Assembly (NCBI GenBank): GCA_045579085.1
Contig: JAZNLO010000008.1
Coordinates: forward strand, 1 to 22,856
Direction of reading: 5' to 3'
DNA length: 22,856 bases
Origin: RGIG2206 sp045579085
Lineage (GTDB): Bacteria; Bacillota; Clostridia; Oscillospirales; Acutalibacteraceae
Both the position numbers and the translations under genes were made by a program. Under the pieces are notes generated by a model that made no database searches, was not told the origin of the DNA, and saw only the letters and a program-made list of their open reading frames with translations. Shown here in pieces: positions 15,938 through 22,835 of the stretch (within the stretch, counting starts at the first letter, position 1; every line of letters begins with the position of its first letter).

Positions 15938-15952
15938 AATTTGATTTGTATA
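15924..15952 (-). promoter_or_regulatory. Promoter of the lipoprotein-two-component-recA gene series
   Basis: TATACA (15947-15952), a 17-base spacer and TATACT (15924-15929) read toward the lipoprotein gene, with an expected start near 15917 and a leader of about 60 bases. The -35 is a moderate match. No other promoter of comparable quality was noticed further down the series, though internal ones inside genes are possible. Confidence 0.6.
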
Positions 15953-15953
15953 G

Positions 15954-16781
15954 TTAATTTTGCGTAATTGCCTTGTATAATTCACTTCTTGCAACCAAGC
16001 TTTCCGCAGATGCTCGCTTTGCCGCCTTCGCCGCCGTCATTCCGTCTGCAACATAGCTTTTTGCAAGCTTTACTGCAGCATCAAAATCCATCTGTTCGAT
16101 TGCTTTTTCCTTTGCGCCCTCGATTATCAGCACATACTCGCCTTTAGGCGCATTTTGAGAGTAAAATTCAACCGCCTCAGACAAGGTTGTTCTGTGCACG
16201 TTTTCGTGAATTTTGGTAAGCTCTTTTACAAGCGCAATCTCCCTGTCACCAAACGAGGCGAGCGTATCGGTGAGCGTGTTTAAAAGCTTGTGCGGCGCCT
16301 CGTAAAACACAAGCGTTCTGCGCTCGTTTTTAACCGCATCAAGATGCTCGCGTCTGCTTGGCTTATTAACACTCAAAAAGCCCTCAAAGCAAAATCGGCT
16401 GCAATCCATTCCAGAAAGCGCAAGCGCTGTTACAACCGCACTCGGTCCGGGCACCGATACAACCTCGATACCTCTTTCGCGACAAAGCCGCACAAGGTCT
16501 TCACCCGGGTCGGATATGGCAGGCATACCGGCATCGCTTACAACGGCGCAGTCCTCTCCCGCAAGGATTCTATCAACAACATAGTCGCCCTTTGTTATGC
16601 GGTTGTGGTCGTGATAGCTGATAAGCGGTGTGTGGATATCAAAATGATTGAGCAGCTTCAACGTTACCCTTGTATCCTCTGCTGCGATAAAATCAACCTT
16701 TGCAAGAGTCTCAGCGGCTCTGGGCGAAAAGTCTCCCAGATTACCGATTGGTGTGCCAACAACATAAAGCTTTCCGCTCAT
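15954..16781 (-). CDS. rsmI: 16S rRNA 2'-O-methyltransferase RsmI (C1402)
   Basis: RsmI methylates the ribose of C1402 in the decoding centre of 16S rRNA. The 275-residue protein belongs to the tetrapyrrole methylase-like fold and shows GTPIGNLGD (9-17), FIAAEDTRVT (31-40), the glycine/aspartate stretch VVSDAGMPAISDPG, and VPGPSAVVTALALSG with RFCFEGFL, the usual order for RsmI (YraL/YabC). The ATG overlaps the stop codon of the upstream methyltransferase gene as ATGA, so the two are translationally coupled. A terminator-like repeat follows its stop codon. Confidence 0.95.
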   Translation of the reverse strand: MSGKLYVVGTPIGNLGDFSPRAAETLAKVDFIAAEDTRVTLKLLNHFDIHTPLISYHDHNRITKGDYVVDRILAGEDCAVVSDAGMPAISDPGEDLVRLCRERGIEVVSVPGPSAVVTALALSGMDCSRFCFEGFLSVNKPSRREHLDAVKNERRTLVFYEAPHKLLNTLTDTLASFGDREIALVKELTKIHENVHRTTLSEAVEFYSQNAPKGEYVLIIEGAKEKAIEQMDFDAAVKLAKSYVADGMTAAKAAKRASAESLVARSELYKAITQN

Positions 16782-17512
16782 TTTAACTGCTCCTTTGCTT
16801 TGTTGTATTCCTTGTATATCTCTTTCATCTCGGTGCTGAACTCGCCGTTTTCGCCCTCAATGAACAGGTTGGGCTCGATAACTATTCCTGAATGCGAGTC
16901 CTTTTTGCCCTCAACTAAAACGAGGTTTGGCTGTGCGCCGTCACGCTGACACACAAGCCGTAGACGCTTAGGCTCAATGCCGTTTTCACGCATCGAACTC
17001 ATAACATCAACCAGCCGCTCAGGACGGTGGCACACGCAAAATCTGCCGCCTGATTTGAGCAATCTCGAAGCCGCATTCGCCGCATCGTTCATCGTGCAGG
17101 TGACCTCGTGCCGAGCGATAAGTCTGCCTTTCTCAAGGCTCTGCACTCCGCCCGTAACTGTTTTATATGGCGGATTCATTGTTACAAGCGTATAGCGAGC
17201 GTTGTGCCCGTCAAACTGCTGCCTTAAGTCGTGCTCAAGCGGTGTTATGCGGTTTTGCAGTCCGTTTAGCTCAATACTCTTTTTAACAAGCTCCACAGCA
17301 TCAGGCTGAATATCCACTGCTGTTATACTTCTAGGCGCATCTGTTCTGCACCACAGCAACGGGATTATACCGCAGCCTGTGCCTAAATCGCACGCCTCAT
17401 CAGACCGCTTCGGGCTTGCAAAATCTGCAAGCAGCACAGCATCAGTGCCGAAGCGGTGAATGTCACTTACATATATTTTTACAGAACAGCCGAGCGGTTG
17501 GATATTATCCAT
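16778..17512 (-). CDS. TrmN6/YabB-type tRNA1(Val) adenine N6-methyltransferase family protein
   Basis: The 244-residue protein is a class I SAM-dependent methyltransferase with motif I DLGTGCG (42-48), a conserved acidic residue in AVDIQPDAV and the N6-methyltransferase signature NPPY (113-116). The FGTDAVLLADF segment near residue 21 is typical of the YfiC/TrmN6 (COG4123) group, whose E. coli member methylates A37 of tRNA1(Val). Substrate identity in Firmicutes is less certain, so I leave the symbol blank. AAGGAGG lies eight bases before the ATG. Its position before rsmI matches Bacillus yabB-yabC. The strong terminator of the ferredoxin gene sits only about 40 bases upstream, leaving the source of its transcript unclear. 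Confidence 0.88.
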   Translation of the reverse strand: MDNIQPLGCSVKIYVSDIHRFGTDAVLLADFASPKRSDEACDLGTGCGIIPLLWCRTDAPRSITAVDIQPDAVELVKKSIELNGLQNRITPLEHDLRQQFDGHNARYTLVTMNPPYKTVTGGVQSLEKGRLIARHEVTCTMNDAANAASRLLKSGGRFCVCHRPERLVDVMSSMRENGIEPKRLRLVCQRDGAQPNLVLVEGKKDSHSGIVIEPNLFIEGENGEFSTEMKEIYKEYNKAKEQLK

Positions 17513-17548
17513 AACGCTTGCCTCCTTAAAGCTTACTCAGATATAAAT

Positions 17549-17575
17549 CAAAAAGGCGGAGCATAGCGCTCCGCC
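17549..17575 (-). terminator. Intrinsic terminator of the ferredoxin gene
   Basis: On the minus strand GGCGGAGC (17568-17575) pairs perfectly with GCTCCGCC (17555-17562) around a five-base loop and is followed by five T. It stands about 20 bases after the ferredoxin stop codon and is the cleanest terminator in the window. Confidence 0.92.
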
Positions 17576-17593
17576 CCTGTGATTCAAGGTTAA

Positions 17594-17764
17594 TTAGTCC
17601 TTGACAATAGCGCCCATCGGGCAACCATCAGCACAAGCGCCGCAATCGATGCAAGCATCAGCATCAATTACATACTTGCCATCTCCTTCAGAGATAGCGC
17701 CAACGGGGCAAGTAGCCTCGCAAGCTCCGCAGCTGATGCACTCGTCAGTAATCTTATGAGCCAT
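17594..17764 (-). CDS. 2[4Fe-4S] ferredoxin, clostridial type
   Basis: This 56-residue protein carries two cluster motifs, C-x2-C-x2-C-x3-CP at CISCGACEATCP and CIDCGACADGCP, each followed by (V/M)GAI, the near-symmetric pattern of clostridial 8Fe-8S ferredoxins. It is a soluble low-potential electron carrier. The ATG at 17764 has GAGAGGAAG ahead of it, and the gene has its own promoter and terminator, so it is a single-gene unit. It stands between ricT and the yabB-like gene, where Bacillus has yabA. Possible partners in the window are NfnAB, which uses reduced ferredoxin, and the Fe-S proteins RimO and RicT, but none is shown by sequence alone. Confidence 0.96.
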   Translation of the reverse strand: MAHKITDECISCGACEATCPVGAISEGDGKYVIDADACIDCGACADGCPMGAIVKD

Positions 17765-17774
17765 AGTGAAACTT

Positions 17775-17870
17775 CCTCTCTGTCGCCGCGCAGCGACTAA
17801 TAATTATGTATTATCACCGAGCGCTAATTCGGTGATGTTAAAGATGCACATCGCATCTCATTCAACAGCA
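17775..17870 (-). promoter_or_regulatory. Structured 5' leader of the ferredoxin mRNA
   Basis: Between the ferredoxin promoter and its ribosome binding site three stem-loops follow each other on the minus strand: AGATGC/GCATCT (17842-17858), ATCACCGA/TCGGTGAT with eight perfect pairs (17813-17836), and GTCGCT/GGCGAC (about 17781-17796) just before the ribosome binding site. None is followed by a T-run, so they look like stabilising or translational elements and not attenuators. I do not recognise a known riboswitch class. Confidence 0.5.
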
Positions 17871-17872
17871 TT

Positions 17873-17900
17873 ATTTTAACACAAAACCGCAAAATTTCAA
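17873..17900 (-). promoter_or_regulatory. Promoter of the ferredoxin gene
   Basis: TTGAAA (17895-17900), a 16-base spacer and TAAAAT (17873-17878) lie between the ricT stop codon and the ferredoxin leader. The predicted start near 17866 gives a leader of about 100 bases. Confidence 0.6.
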
Positions 17901-17931
17901 GACCCAAATTTAAGTATCCTGTTTGGCTTTG

Positions 17932-18783
17932 TTATTCTTCCGCCTTTACCTCATCCTCTTGCGTATTGGCAGGCTTCTGCTTGTGGATTGAGCGAACGTC
18001 ACAGCAGTCGAATATCACAGGCGTATCACTGTCCTCATACCTGACCTTGACCTTCTGCTCAAGCAAGCTGACGCTCATTACCTGACCGATGCCCTGTGGC
18101 GTTTTTACCGTAGCGCCCACGCGCGGGGTAATCTTAAGCAGCTCATCATAGACATTTTGCTCGTAATTCAAACAGCACATCAGTCTGCCGCAGCAACCCG
18201 AAATCTTGGTGGGATTTAGCGAGAGCCCTTGGTCCTTTGCCATTCTGATTGAAACAGGATAAAAATCGTTAAGAAATCTCGAACAGCAAAATGGCTGACC
18301 GCATATACCGAGTCCGCCTAAAAGCTTTGCCTCATCACGCACACCTATCTGCCTTAACTCTATCCTTGTATGGAAGGAAGAAGCCAAGTCTTTTACGAGC
18401 TCACGGAAGTCAACTCTGCCGTCAGACGTGAAGTAAAACAGCATCTTGCTTCCGTCGAAAACGTATTCAACGTCTACCAACTTCATATCGAGGCCGTGCT
18501 CGTCAACCTTCTTCTCGCAAACGGCGAGAGCTTCCTTCTCCTTGCGGTGATTTTCCTCGTTTTTACTTATATCTTCCTTAGTTGCGCGGCGCACAACCTC
18601 ACGAAGCGGCTTTATTACCGTATCGTCGTCAACCAGAGTGTTCTTCTGCGTTACCTCGCCGAATACAACTCCTCTGGCTGTATCAACTATAACAAAATCG
18701 CCCTCAGCAAAAGCCTCTCCCTTTGGGTCAAAGTAATAAGGCTTCCCCGAGTCTTTAAACTTTACTGAAATGACTTCTGTCAT
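17932..18783 (-). CDS. ricT: RicT (YaaT), PSP1-domain Fe-S protein of the Ric complex
   Basis: The protein has 283 residues from the chosen start. The PSP1 domain spans roughly residues 60-150, and two cysteine-rich segments follow: GICGQPFCCSRFL and SGCCGRLMCCLNYE. In Bacillus, RicT with RicA and RicF forms a complex with [4Fe-4S] clusters that affects RNase Y mRNA processing, sporulation, competence and biofilm (established for the family). An upstream in-frame ATG at 18789 directly abuts GGAGG and cannot use it; the ATG at 18783 is six bases away from that site and is the likely start. It lies 18 bases after holB, the same order as in Bacillus (holB-yaaT), which supports the call. The RicA and RicF partners are not in the window. 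Confidence 0.95.
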   Translation of the reverse strand: MTEVISVKFKDSGKPYYFDPKGEAFAEGDFVIVDTARGVVFGEVTQKNTLVDDDTVIKPLREVVRRATKEDISKNEENHRKEKEALAVCEKKVDEHGLDMKLVDVEYVFDGSKMLFYFTSDGRVDFRELVKDLASSFHTRIELRQIGVRDEAKLLGGLGICGQPFCCSRFLNDFYPVSIRMAKDQGLSLNPTKISGCCGRLMCCLNYEQNVYDELLKITPRVGATVKTPQGIGQVMSVSLLEQKVKVRYEDSDTPVIFDCCDVRSIHKQKPANTQEDEVKAEE

Positions 18784-18801
18784 ACTCATCCTCCAAATTT
18801 A

Positions 18802-19752
18802 TTATTGAACTGCGGCAAAAATCCTTGCGCAGAAATCTGTTATAAACAGCGCACCGCCCATATTGGATTCGGCATCGCTTTGCGCTCTGGCGCAAATCTG
18901 AGCTAAATTGATAAGTTGCTCTGCTGTAAGGCTTTCTGAAAGCTTGCCCCTTATATCCTGTGCGTCGCAATCTCTGCTTGCGCCCATTCGCATCGCAAGC
19001 GCATCGTTGAACACGCACTCGAGCGAGGCGGCTATCCCTTTTTGAGCAGGACGGTCCTTCTCGTATTTATACATTGCCTTATGAAGCTCAAGCTCGCTTC
19101 CAAACAGCCTTTTAGCAACCTCCTCTGCGGCTTCGGTATACCCTGTATTACCCTCAAGCACGCTGAGCGTTGCACCAACTGTACCCGCAAAGGCTGCCTC
19201 AACCTCTTCGGGCTTATACTGAGAAAACCTTTCGCAGATGTAATCAACCGTTTCCTGTTTCTCTGTTTCGGTGAGCTTTAAAATGCAAACTCTCGACAGC
19301 ACTGTATCAAGCAGCTGCTTTGAAAACTCGCACGTCAATATAAAGATAACGTCTGACGGCGGCTCCTCAAGCACCTTTAAAAGAGCGTTCTGCGCCTGCT
19401 GGTTCATAAGCTGCGCATCGGGTATGATAAACACCTTTTTCGCTGACTGATTCGCCTTTACATAAGCTTGATTGCGTACATTACGCACATCGCCCACAGT
19501 AATCATCTGCTTTTGCGCAACAAGCTGCACTATGTCGGGATTACTCTTGCCGCTCAAGCACGCAGAACACCTGCCGCACGGGGCATTCTCGCCTGTGCAG
19601 GTAGCAAATTCTGCTATTATTTCGGCAAGTGTACGTCTGCCTGAGCCGACAGGCCCCTCGATTAAAAATGCGTGTGGCAGTCTTTCGCCCGAAAACATTC
19701 TTTCAAGGCGTTGTACCACCTGAGCATTTGCTAAAAATTCACTTAAAATCAA
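18802..19752 (-). CDS. holB: DNA polymerase III delta-prime subunit
   Basis: HolB is the non-ATPase wrench subunit of the clamp loader that places the beta clamp on DNA. The 316-residue protein has an AAA+ fold with the degenerate P-loop GPVGSGRRT (33-41; Arg where an ATPase has Lys), a zinc module with Cys52, Cys59, Cys62 and Cys65, and NALLKVLEEPP followed by a sensor 1 region ending in SRV. The start is TTG at 19752, with only a weak AGTAGG about 11 bases ahead; the next ATG would remove 18 residues of the conserved N terminus (ILSEFLANAQVVQRLE). It heads a unit with ricT and has a near-consensus promoter 150 bases upstream. The usual upstream genes tmk, yaaQ and yaaR are absent. Confidence 0.94.
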   Translation of the reverse strand: MILSEFLANAQVVQRLERMFSGERLPHAFLIEGPVGSGRRTLAEIIAEFATCTGENAPCGRCSACLSGKSNPDIVQLVAQKQMITVGDVRNVRNQAYVKANQSAKKVFIIPDAQLMNQQAQNALLKVLEEPPSDVIFILTCEFSKQLLDTVLSRVCILKLTETEKQETVDYICERFSQYKPEEVEAAFAGTVGATLSVLEGNTGYTEAAEEVAKRLFGSELELHKAMYKYEKDRPAQKGIAASLECVFNDALAMRMGASRDCDAQDIRGKLSESLTAEQLINLAQICARAQSDAESNMGGALFITDFCARIFAAVQ

Positions 19753-19893
19753 AACTTTTCAAACCTACTTACGTTTGTAATGAATATTGTGGCTCCTCAA
19801 GCCTCAACCTCCATCAGCATAGAACTATACTCATACGGAATATACCTTCTTCATAAGCGAAAATCTATGCCTTGCATCGCTTAACAGCTCTGC
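19753..19893 (-). other. Long leader of holB, no confident gene
   Basis: About 140 bases separate the predicted transcription start (near 19894) from the TTG start of holB. The stretch holds a purine-rich segment with tandem TTGAGGC-like repeats around 19791-19812 and several very short open frames, but no recognised RNA element, no strong terminator and no convincing peptide gene. Confidence 0.5.
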
Positions 19894-19900
19894 GAATTTC

Positions 19901-19929
19901 ATTATATCACTAATTGCAATGTTAGTCAA
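19901..19929 (-). promoter_or_regulatory. Promoter of holB-ricT
   Basis: TTGACT (19924-19929), 17 bases and a perfect TATAAT (19901-19906) on the minus strand form a near-consensus sigma-A promoter. It diverges from the SRP RNA promoter; the two -35 elements are only 11 bases apart. Confidence 0.8.
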
Positions 19930-19940
19930 ACAAATAGTGC

Positions 19941-19969
19941 TTGATAATTTTGGGCTTTTGTATTATAAT
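19941..19969 (+). promoter_or_regulatory. Promoter of the SRP RNA (and dnaX)
   Basis: TTGATA (19941-19946), 17 bases and a perfect TATAAT (19964-19969). The expected start, near 19976, is a few bases before the outermost helix of the SRP RNA. Confidence 0.85.
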
Positions 19970-19975
19970 AACGTG

Positions 19976-20137
19976 TGTACGGTGCTCGTGTTTTCGGGCG
20001 TGCGTTTGTGTAGGTCCTGTGCGACAGGTTGCTGTGAACCATGTCAGGCGGGGAACCGAGCAGCATTAAGCGGTTTTATCTGTGCGCCGCAGAAAATCTG
20101 CACATTCGCATGCCCGTTGGCATAAGCGCCGTTGTTT
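19976..20137 (+). ncRNA. ffs: Signal recognition particle RNA (4.5S/scRNA type)
   Basis: The core CATGTCAGG, then CGG-GGAA-CCG, then AGCAGCATTAAG (about 20040-20070) is SRP RNA helix 8: a GGAA tetraloop on a CGG/CCG stem between the two conserved sides of the Ffh-binding symmetric loop. The family's more common UCC/GGA pairs are replaced by compensating CGG/CCG pairs. Outer helices are visible: ACGGTGCT (19979-19986) with AGCGCCGT (20125-20132), and CGGGCGTGCG (19995-20004) with CGCATGCCCG (20107-20116). Only eight unpaired bases lie between these two helices on each side, so I see no Alu-like domain. The gene sits right before dnaX, as scr does in Bacillus. Ends are approximate. The final helix is followed by TGTTTTT, which probably terminates most transcripts. 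Confidence 0.92.
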
Positions 20138-20159
20138 TTAAAAATTGGAGGTGAGCAGG

Positions 20160-21824
20160 TTGTACAGAGCCTTGTACCGTAAGTACAGACCAAAGGTTTT
20201 TTCAGACGTTTGCGGTCAGCCGCATATCGTCCGTACGCTCAAAAACCAAATCGCTGAAAACAGAATCAGTCACGCCTACCTGTTTACCGGCTCAAGAGGA
20301 ACGGGTAAGACAAGCTGCGCCAAAATATTGGCAAAAGCTGTCAACTGTATGCACCCAATCGACGGTAACCCCTGTAATGAGTGTGAGATTTGCCGTGTTG
20401 TTGACGATGAAACAGTGCTCGACGTTATCGAGATAGACGCTGCTTCAAACAACGGCGTAGACGATATCCGTGAGCTGCGTGACAATAGCGCATTTGCCCC
20501 CACCGTTGCGAAATACAGGGTGTATATCATAGACGAGGTGCATATGCTCTCAGGCGCTGCGTTTAACGCTCTGCTCAAAACTCTCGAAGAGCCTCCTGAA
20601 CATATAATCTTTATCCTTGCCACAACAGAAGTGCACAAGCTCCCCGCAACGATTCTTTCACGTTGCCAGAGATTTGACTTCCGCAGAATACCCGCTGAGG
20701 CTATTGCCGAACGTCTTGAATTTGTTGCCGAAAACGAAGACTTTACGCTCACAAAAGAGGCGGCACTTCTCATAGCGCGCCTTTCCGACGGCGCTATGCG
20801 TGATGCGCTCAGTCTGCTTGATGTTTGCAGCGCATCAACCACAGATATAACCGAAAAAACCGTCCTTGACTGCGCAGGTCTGTCAGGTAGGCAGCATCTT
20901 GCCGACCTGATTTACAGTTGCGCGTCAGGCGACTCAGCCGCCGCGCTCAATATAATTGCCGACCTTTACAGCAAGGCTAAGGATTTCGGCAGACTTTGCG
21001 CCGAACTGGTGGAATATCTGCGTGATATAATGCTCGTTAAAACTCTGAGAAAACCCGAAGCTTTGTTGCGCTGCTCAAGTGCAGAGTTCGAAAGCTTGCA
21101 GAAGATAAGCGAGAGTATGAATCTTGAGTCAATAATCCACGCGATAGACGTGTTTGAAGCGGCTAACGAGCGTATGCATTCAGGTGCAGCCCGTCGCACC
21201 GCCGTTGAAACCGCCGTTATAAAACTCTGCTGTCCAACGCTTGACTCATCTAACGATGCCTTAGTTCGCCGCATCTCAATCCTTGAAAGCGGCGCAGTAA
21301 ACGTTGCACCTGTTGCAATGCCCAAAAAGGAAACAGCTAAGCCCGAAAAGGTTGCCGCCCAGCCTGAAAAGGCGGTTGCGCAACCAGAGCCCGCTCCCGA
21401 AGCGGCTGTTGACGAAGTTGTAGAAACTGTCGAAGCAATTAAGAGCGATGAGTCTGTACAGGTTGAAAGTCAGCCCGAGCAAGTTGCTCAGTCTGAGTCC
21501 GTTACGCAGTCCGAAGTGAAGTTTGACCGCTGGAACGACGTTTTGACCGCTCTGGGCAAAATCGACCCTCTTATGAAAGCGGCGCTTGGTGGCTCAAACG
21601 CCTACATCAGCGGCGACTTTATGCTGATTGAAATTACAAATTCAAGCTTCAGAGATATGATTAACAATGACTCACGCCACCGCGCAAACCTTAAAAAAGT
21701 TATCGCATCAGTAACGGGCAAGCCCTATAAAATCGGGCCCTACACCCCTAAGGCTGAGCCAAAGACGTCAACAAACGACGATGACCCCCTCGATAAGCTC
21801 GCACTGGCGATAGAAAACAGCTAA
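20160..21824 (+). CDS. dnaX: DNA polymerase III subunit gamma/tau
   Basis: DnaX is the ATPase motor of the clamp loader and, through its tau part, holds the polymerase. The protein has 554 residues, with Walker A GSRGTGKT (44-51), a zinc module (Cys63, Cys72, Cys75, Cys78), DEVH (125-128) and the arginine finger SRC (167-169). The lid and collar domains extend to about residue 365. A Pro/Glu/Ala/Gln-rich linker (about 375-455) and a small C-terminal domain follow. The start is TTG at 20160, giving MYRALYRKYRPKVF as in relatives, with GGAGGTGA eight bases away; an upstream in-frame TTG at 20145 would lie before that site. No A-AAA-AAG frameshift heptamer was found, so a separate gamma form is not indicated. 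Confidence 0.97.
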   Translation: MYRALYRKYRPKVFSDVCGQPHIVRTLKNQIAENRISHAYLFTGSRGTGKTSCAKILAKAVNCMHPIDGNPCNECEICRVVDDETVLDVIEIDAASNNGVDDIRELRDNSAFAPTVAKYRVYIIDEVHMLSGAAFNALLKTLEEPPEHIIFILATTEVHKLPATILSRCQRFDFRRIPAEAIAERLEFVAENEDFTLTKEAALLIARLSDGAMRDALSLLDVCSASTTDITEKTVLDCAGLSGRQHLADLIYSCASGDSAAALNIIADLYSKAKDFGRLCAELVEYLRDIMLVKTLRKPEALLRCSSAEFESLQKISESMNLESIIHAIDVFEAANERMHSGAARRTAVETAVIKLCCPTLDSSNDALVRRISILESGAVNVAPVAMPKKETAKPEKVAAQPEKAVAQPEPAPEAAVDEVVETVEAIKSDESVQVESQPEQVAQSESVTQSEVKFDRWNDVLTALGKIDPLMKAALGGSNAYISGDFMLIEITNSSFRDMINNDSRHRANLKKVIASVTGKPYKIGPYTPKAEPKTSTNDDDPLDKLALAIENS

Positions 21825-21854
21825 CTTTATACTCAAGCCGAAAGGAAGATATAT

Positions 21855-22202
21855 ATGAAAGCAAGATTACCACAAGGATACGGCTCTTCAGGCTCAAATA
21901 TGCAGTCAATGCTCAAGCAGGCTCAAAAGATGCAAGAGGATATGGCTGCTGCTCAGGCAGAGCTCGAACAGCGTGAATACACCGCAACCGCCGGCGGCTC
22001 TATGGTTGAAGCAACCGTAAACGGCAAGCACGAGGTTGTTGGAATTAAGATAAATCCCGACGTAGTTGACCCTGACGACGTTGAAATGCTCGAAGATTTG
22101 GTTATGGCTGCTGTAAACGAGGCTATTCGCAACGCAGCCGCAGACAGCGAGTCTGAAATGGGCAAAATAACAGGCGGAATGAACATTCCGAATATGTTCT
22201 AA
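21855..22202 (+). CDS. ebfC: YbaB/EbfC family nucleoid-associated protein
   Basis: The family consists of small dimeric DNA-binding proteins of tweezer shape that sit between dnaX and recR in most bacteria, as here. The 115-residue protein has a flexible N terminus rich in Gly/Ser, a long helix (SMLKQAQKMQEDMAAAQAELEQ), the central strands with VEATVNGKHEVVGIKINP, and the C-terminal helix DLVMAAVNEAIRNA ending in GGMNIPNMF. AAAGGAAG precedes the ATG by six bases. Its TAA overlaps the recR ATG as TAATG. DNA binding is known for some members; the exact role in Firmicutes is unclear. Confidence 0.95.
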   Translation: MKARLPQGYGSSGSNMQSMLKQAQKMQEDMAAAQAELEQREYTATAGGSMVEATVNGKHEVVGIKINPDVVDPDDVEMLEDLVMAAVNEAIRNAAADSESEMGKITGGMNIPNMF

Positions 22203-22801
22203 TGAGTTACAACATACCGTCGCTATCGCGACTTTCCGAAAACTTTGAGCGAATTCCGGGTGTGGGCAGAAAATCTGCTCAGCGAATGGCTTTTTACGTT
22301 CTCGGCCTATCAGATGAACAGGCTCAGGAGTTCGCAAACTCAATACTTGATGCAAAACAGCAGATACACTGTTGCAATATCTGTCAGAATCTCACCGATT
22401 CAGACACCTGTCCCGTTTGCTCAAACCCCGCCCGTGACCGCAGCATAATCTGCGTTGTCGAGGACGTGCAAGACGTTATGGCGTTTGAGCGCACAAGGGA
22501 GTTCAACGGAGTTTACCACGTGCTTCACGGCGTAATTTCTCCGCTTGACGGCATCGGCCCCGACCAGTTGAAAGTTAGGGAACTGATGGCGAGGCTTGCC
22601 GACGATTCGGTTAAGGAAATCATCATGGCAACCAACCCCACAGTTGACGGTGAAGCAACTGCCTCGTATCTGTCACGCCAGATAAAGCCGATGGGCATTA
22701 AAGTCACGCGCCTTGCTTATGGTATTCCCGTTGGCGCAACGCTCGAATATGCCGACGATGTAACTTTATCGAGAGCTCTTGAGGGCAGAAACGAGATTTA
22801 G
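22202..22801 (+). CDS. recR: Recombination mediator RecR
   Basis: RecR, with RecO and sometimes RecF, loads RecA onto gapped DNA. The 199-residue protein is complete. It has the N-terminal helix-hairpin-helix (ENFERIPGVGRKSAQRMA, 13-30), a four-cysteine zinc site (Cys58, Cys61, Cys70, Cys73), the Toprim domain beginning ICVVEDVQDV with Glu87, and the C-terminal TRLAYGIPVGATLEYAD. Translation is probably coupled to ebfC through the one-base overlap. The unit ebfC-recR with dnaX upstream is the standard bacterial arrangement. An inverted repeat at the edge of the window probably ends the transcript. Confidence 0.98.
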   Translation: MSYNIPSLSRLSENFERIPGVGRKSAQRMAFYVLGLSDEQAQEFANSILDAKQQIHCCNICQNLTDSDTCPVCSNPARDRSIICVVEDVQDVMAFERTREFNGVYHVLHGVISPLDGIGPDQLKVRELMARLADDSVKEIIMATNPTVDGEATASYLSRQIKPMGIKVTRLAYGIPVGATLEYADDVTLSRALEGRNEI

Positions 22802-22835
22802 TCTGTAGAGCAGTAAATATAAATAGCCAAACCCC

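Noticed and set aside
16290..16949. 219-codon open frame on the plus strand opposite rsmI and the TrmN6-like gene
   Set aside because: Both minus-strand genes have clear family motifs in this stretch and the plus frame has no promoter, ribosome binding site or known motif.
21315..21340. Possible programmed frameshift site in dnaX (run of A in CCCAAAAAGG)
   Set aside because: In the zero frame it reads C-AAA-AAG, not the A-AAA-AAG heptamer, and no supporting hairpin or early stop in the -1 frame is evident.
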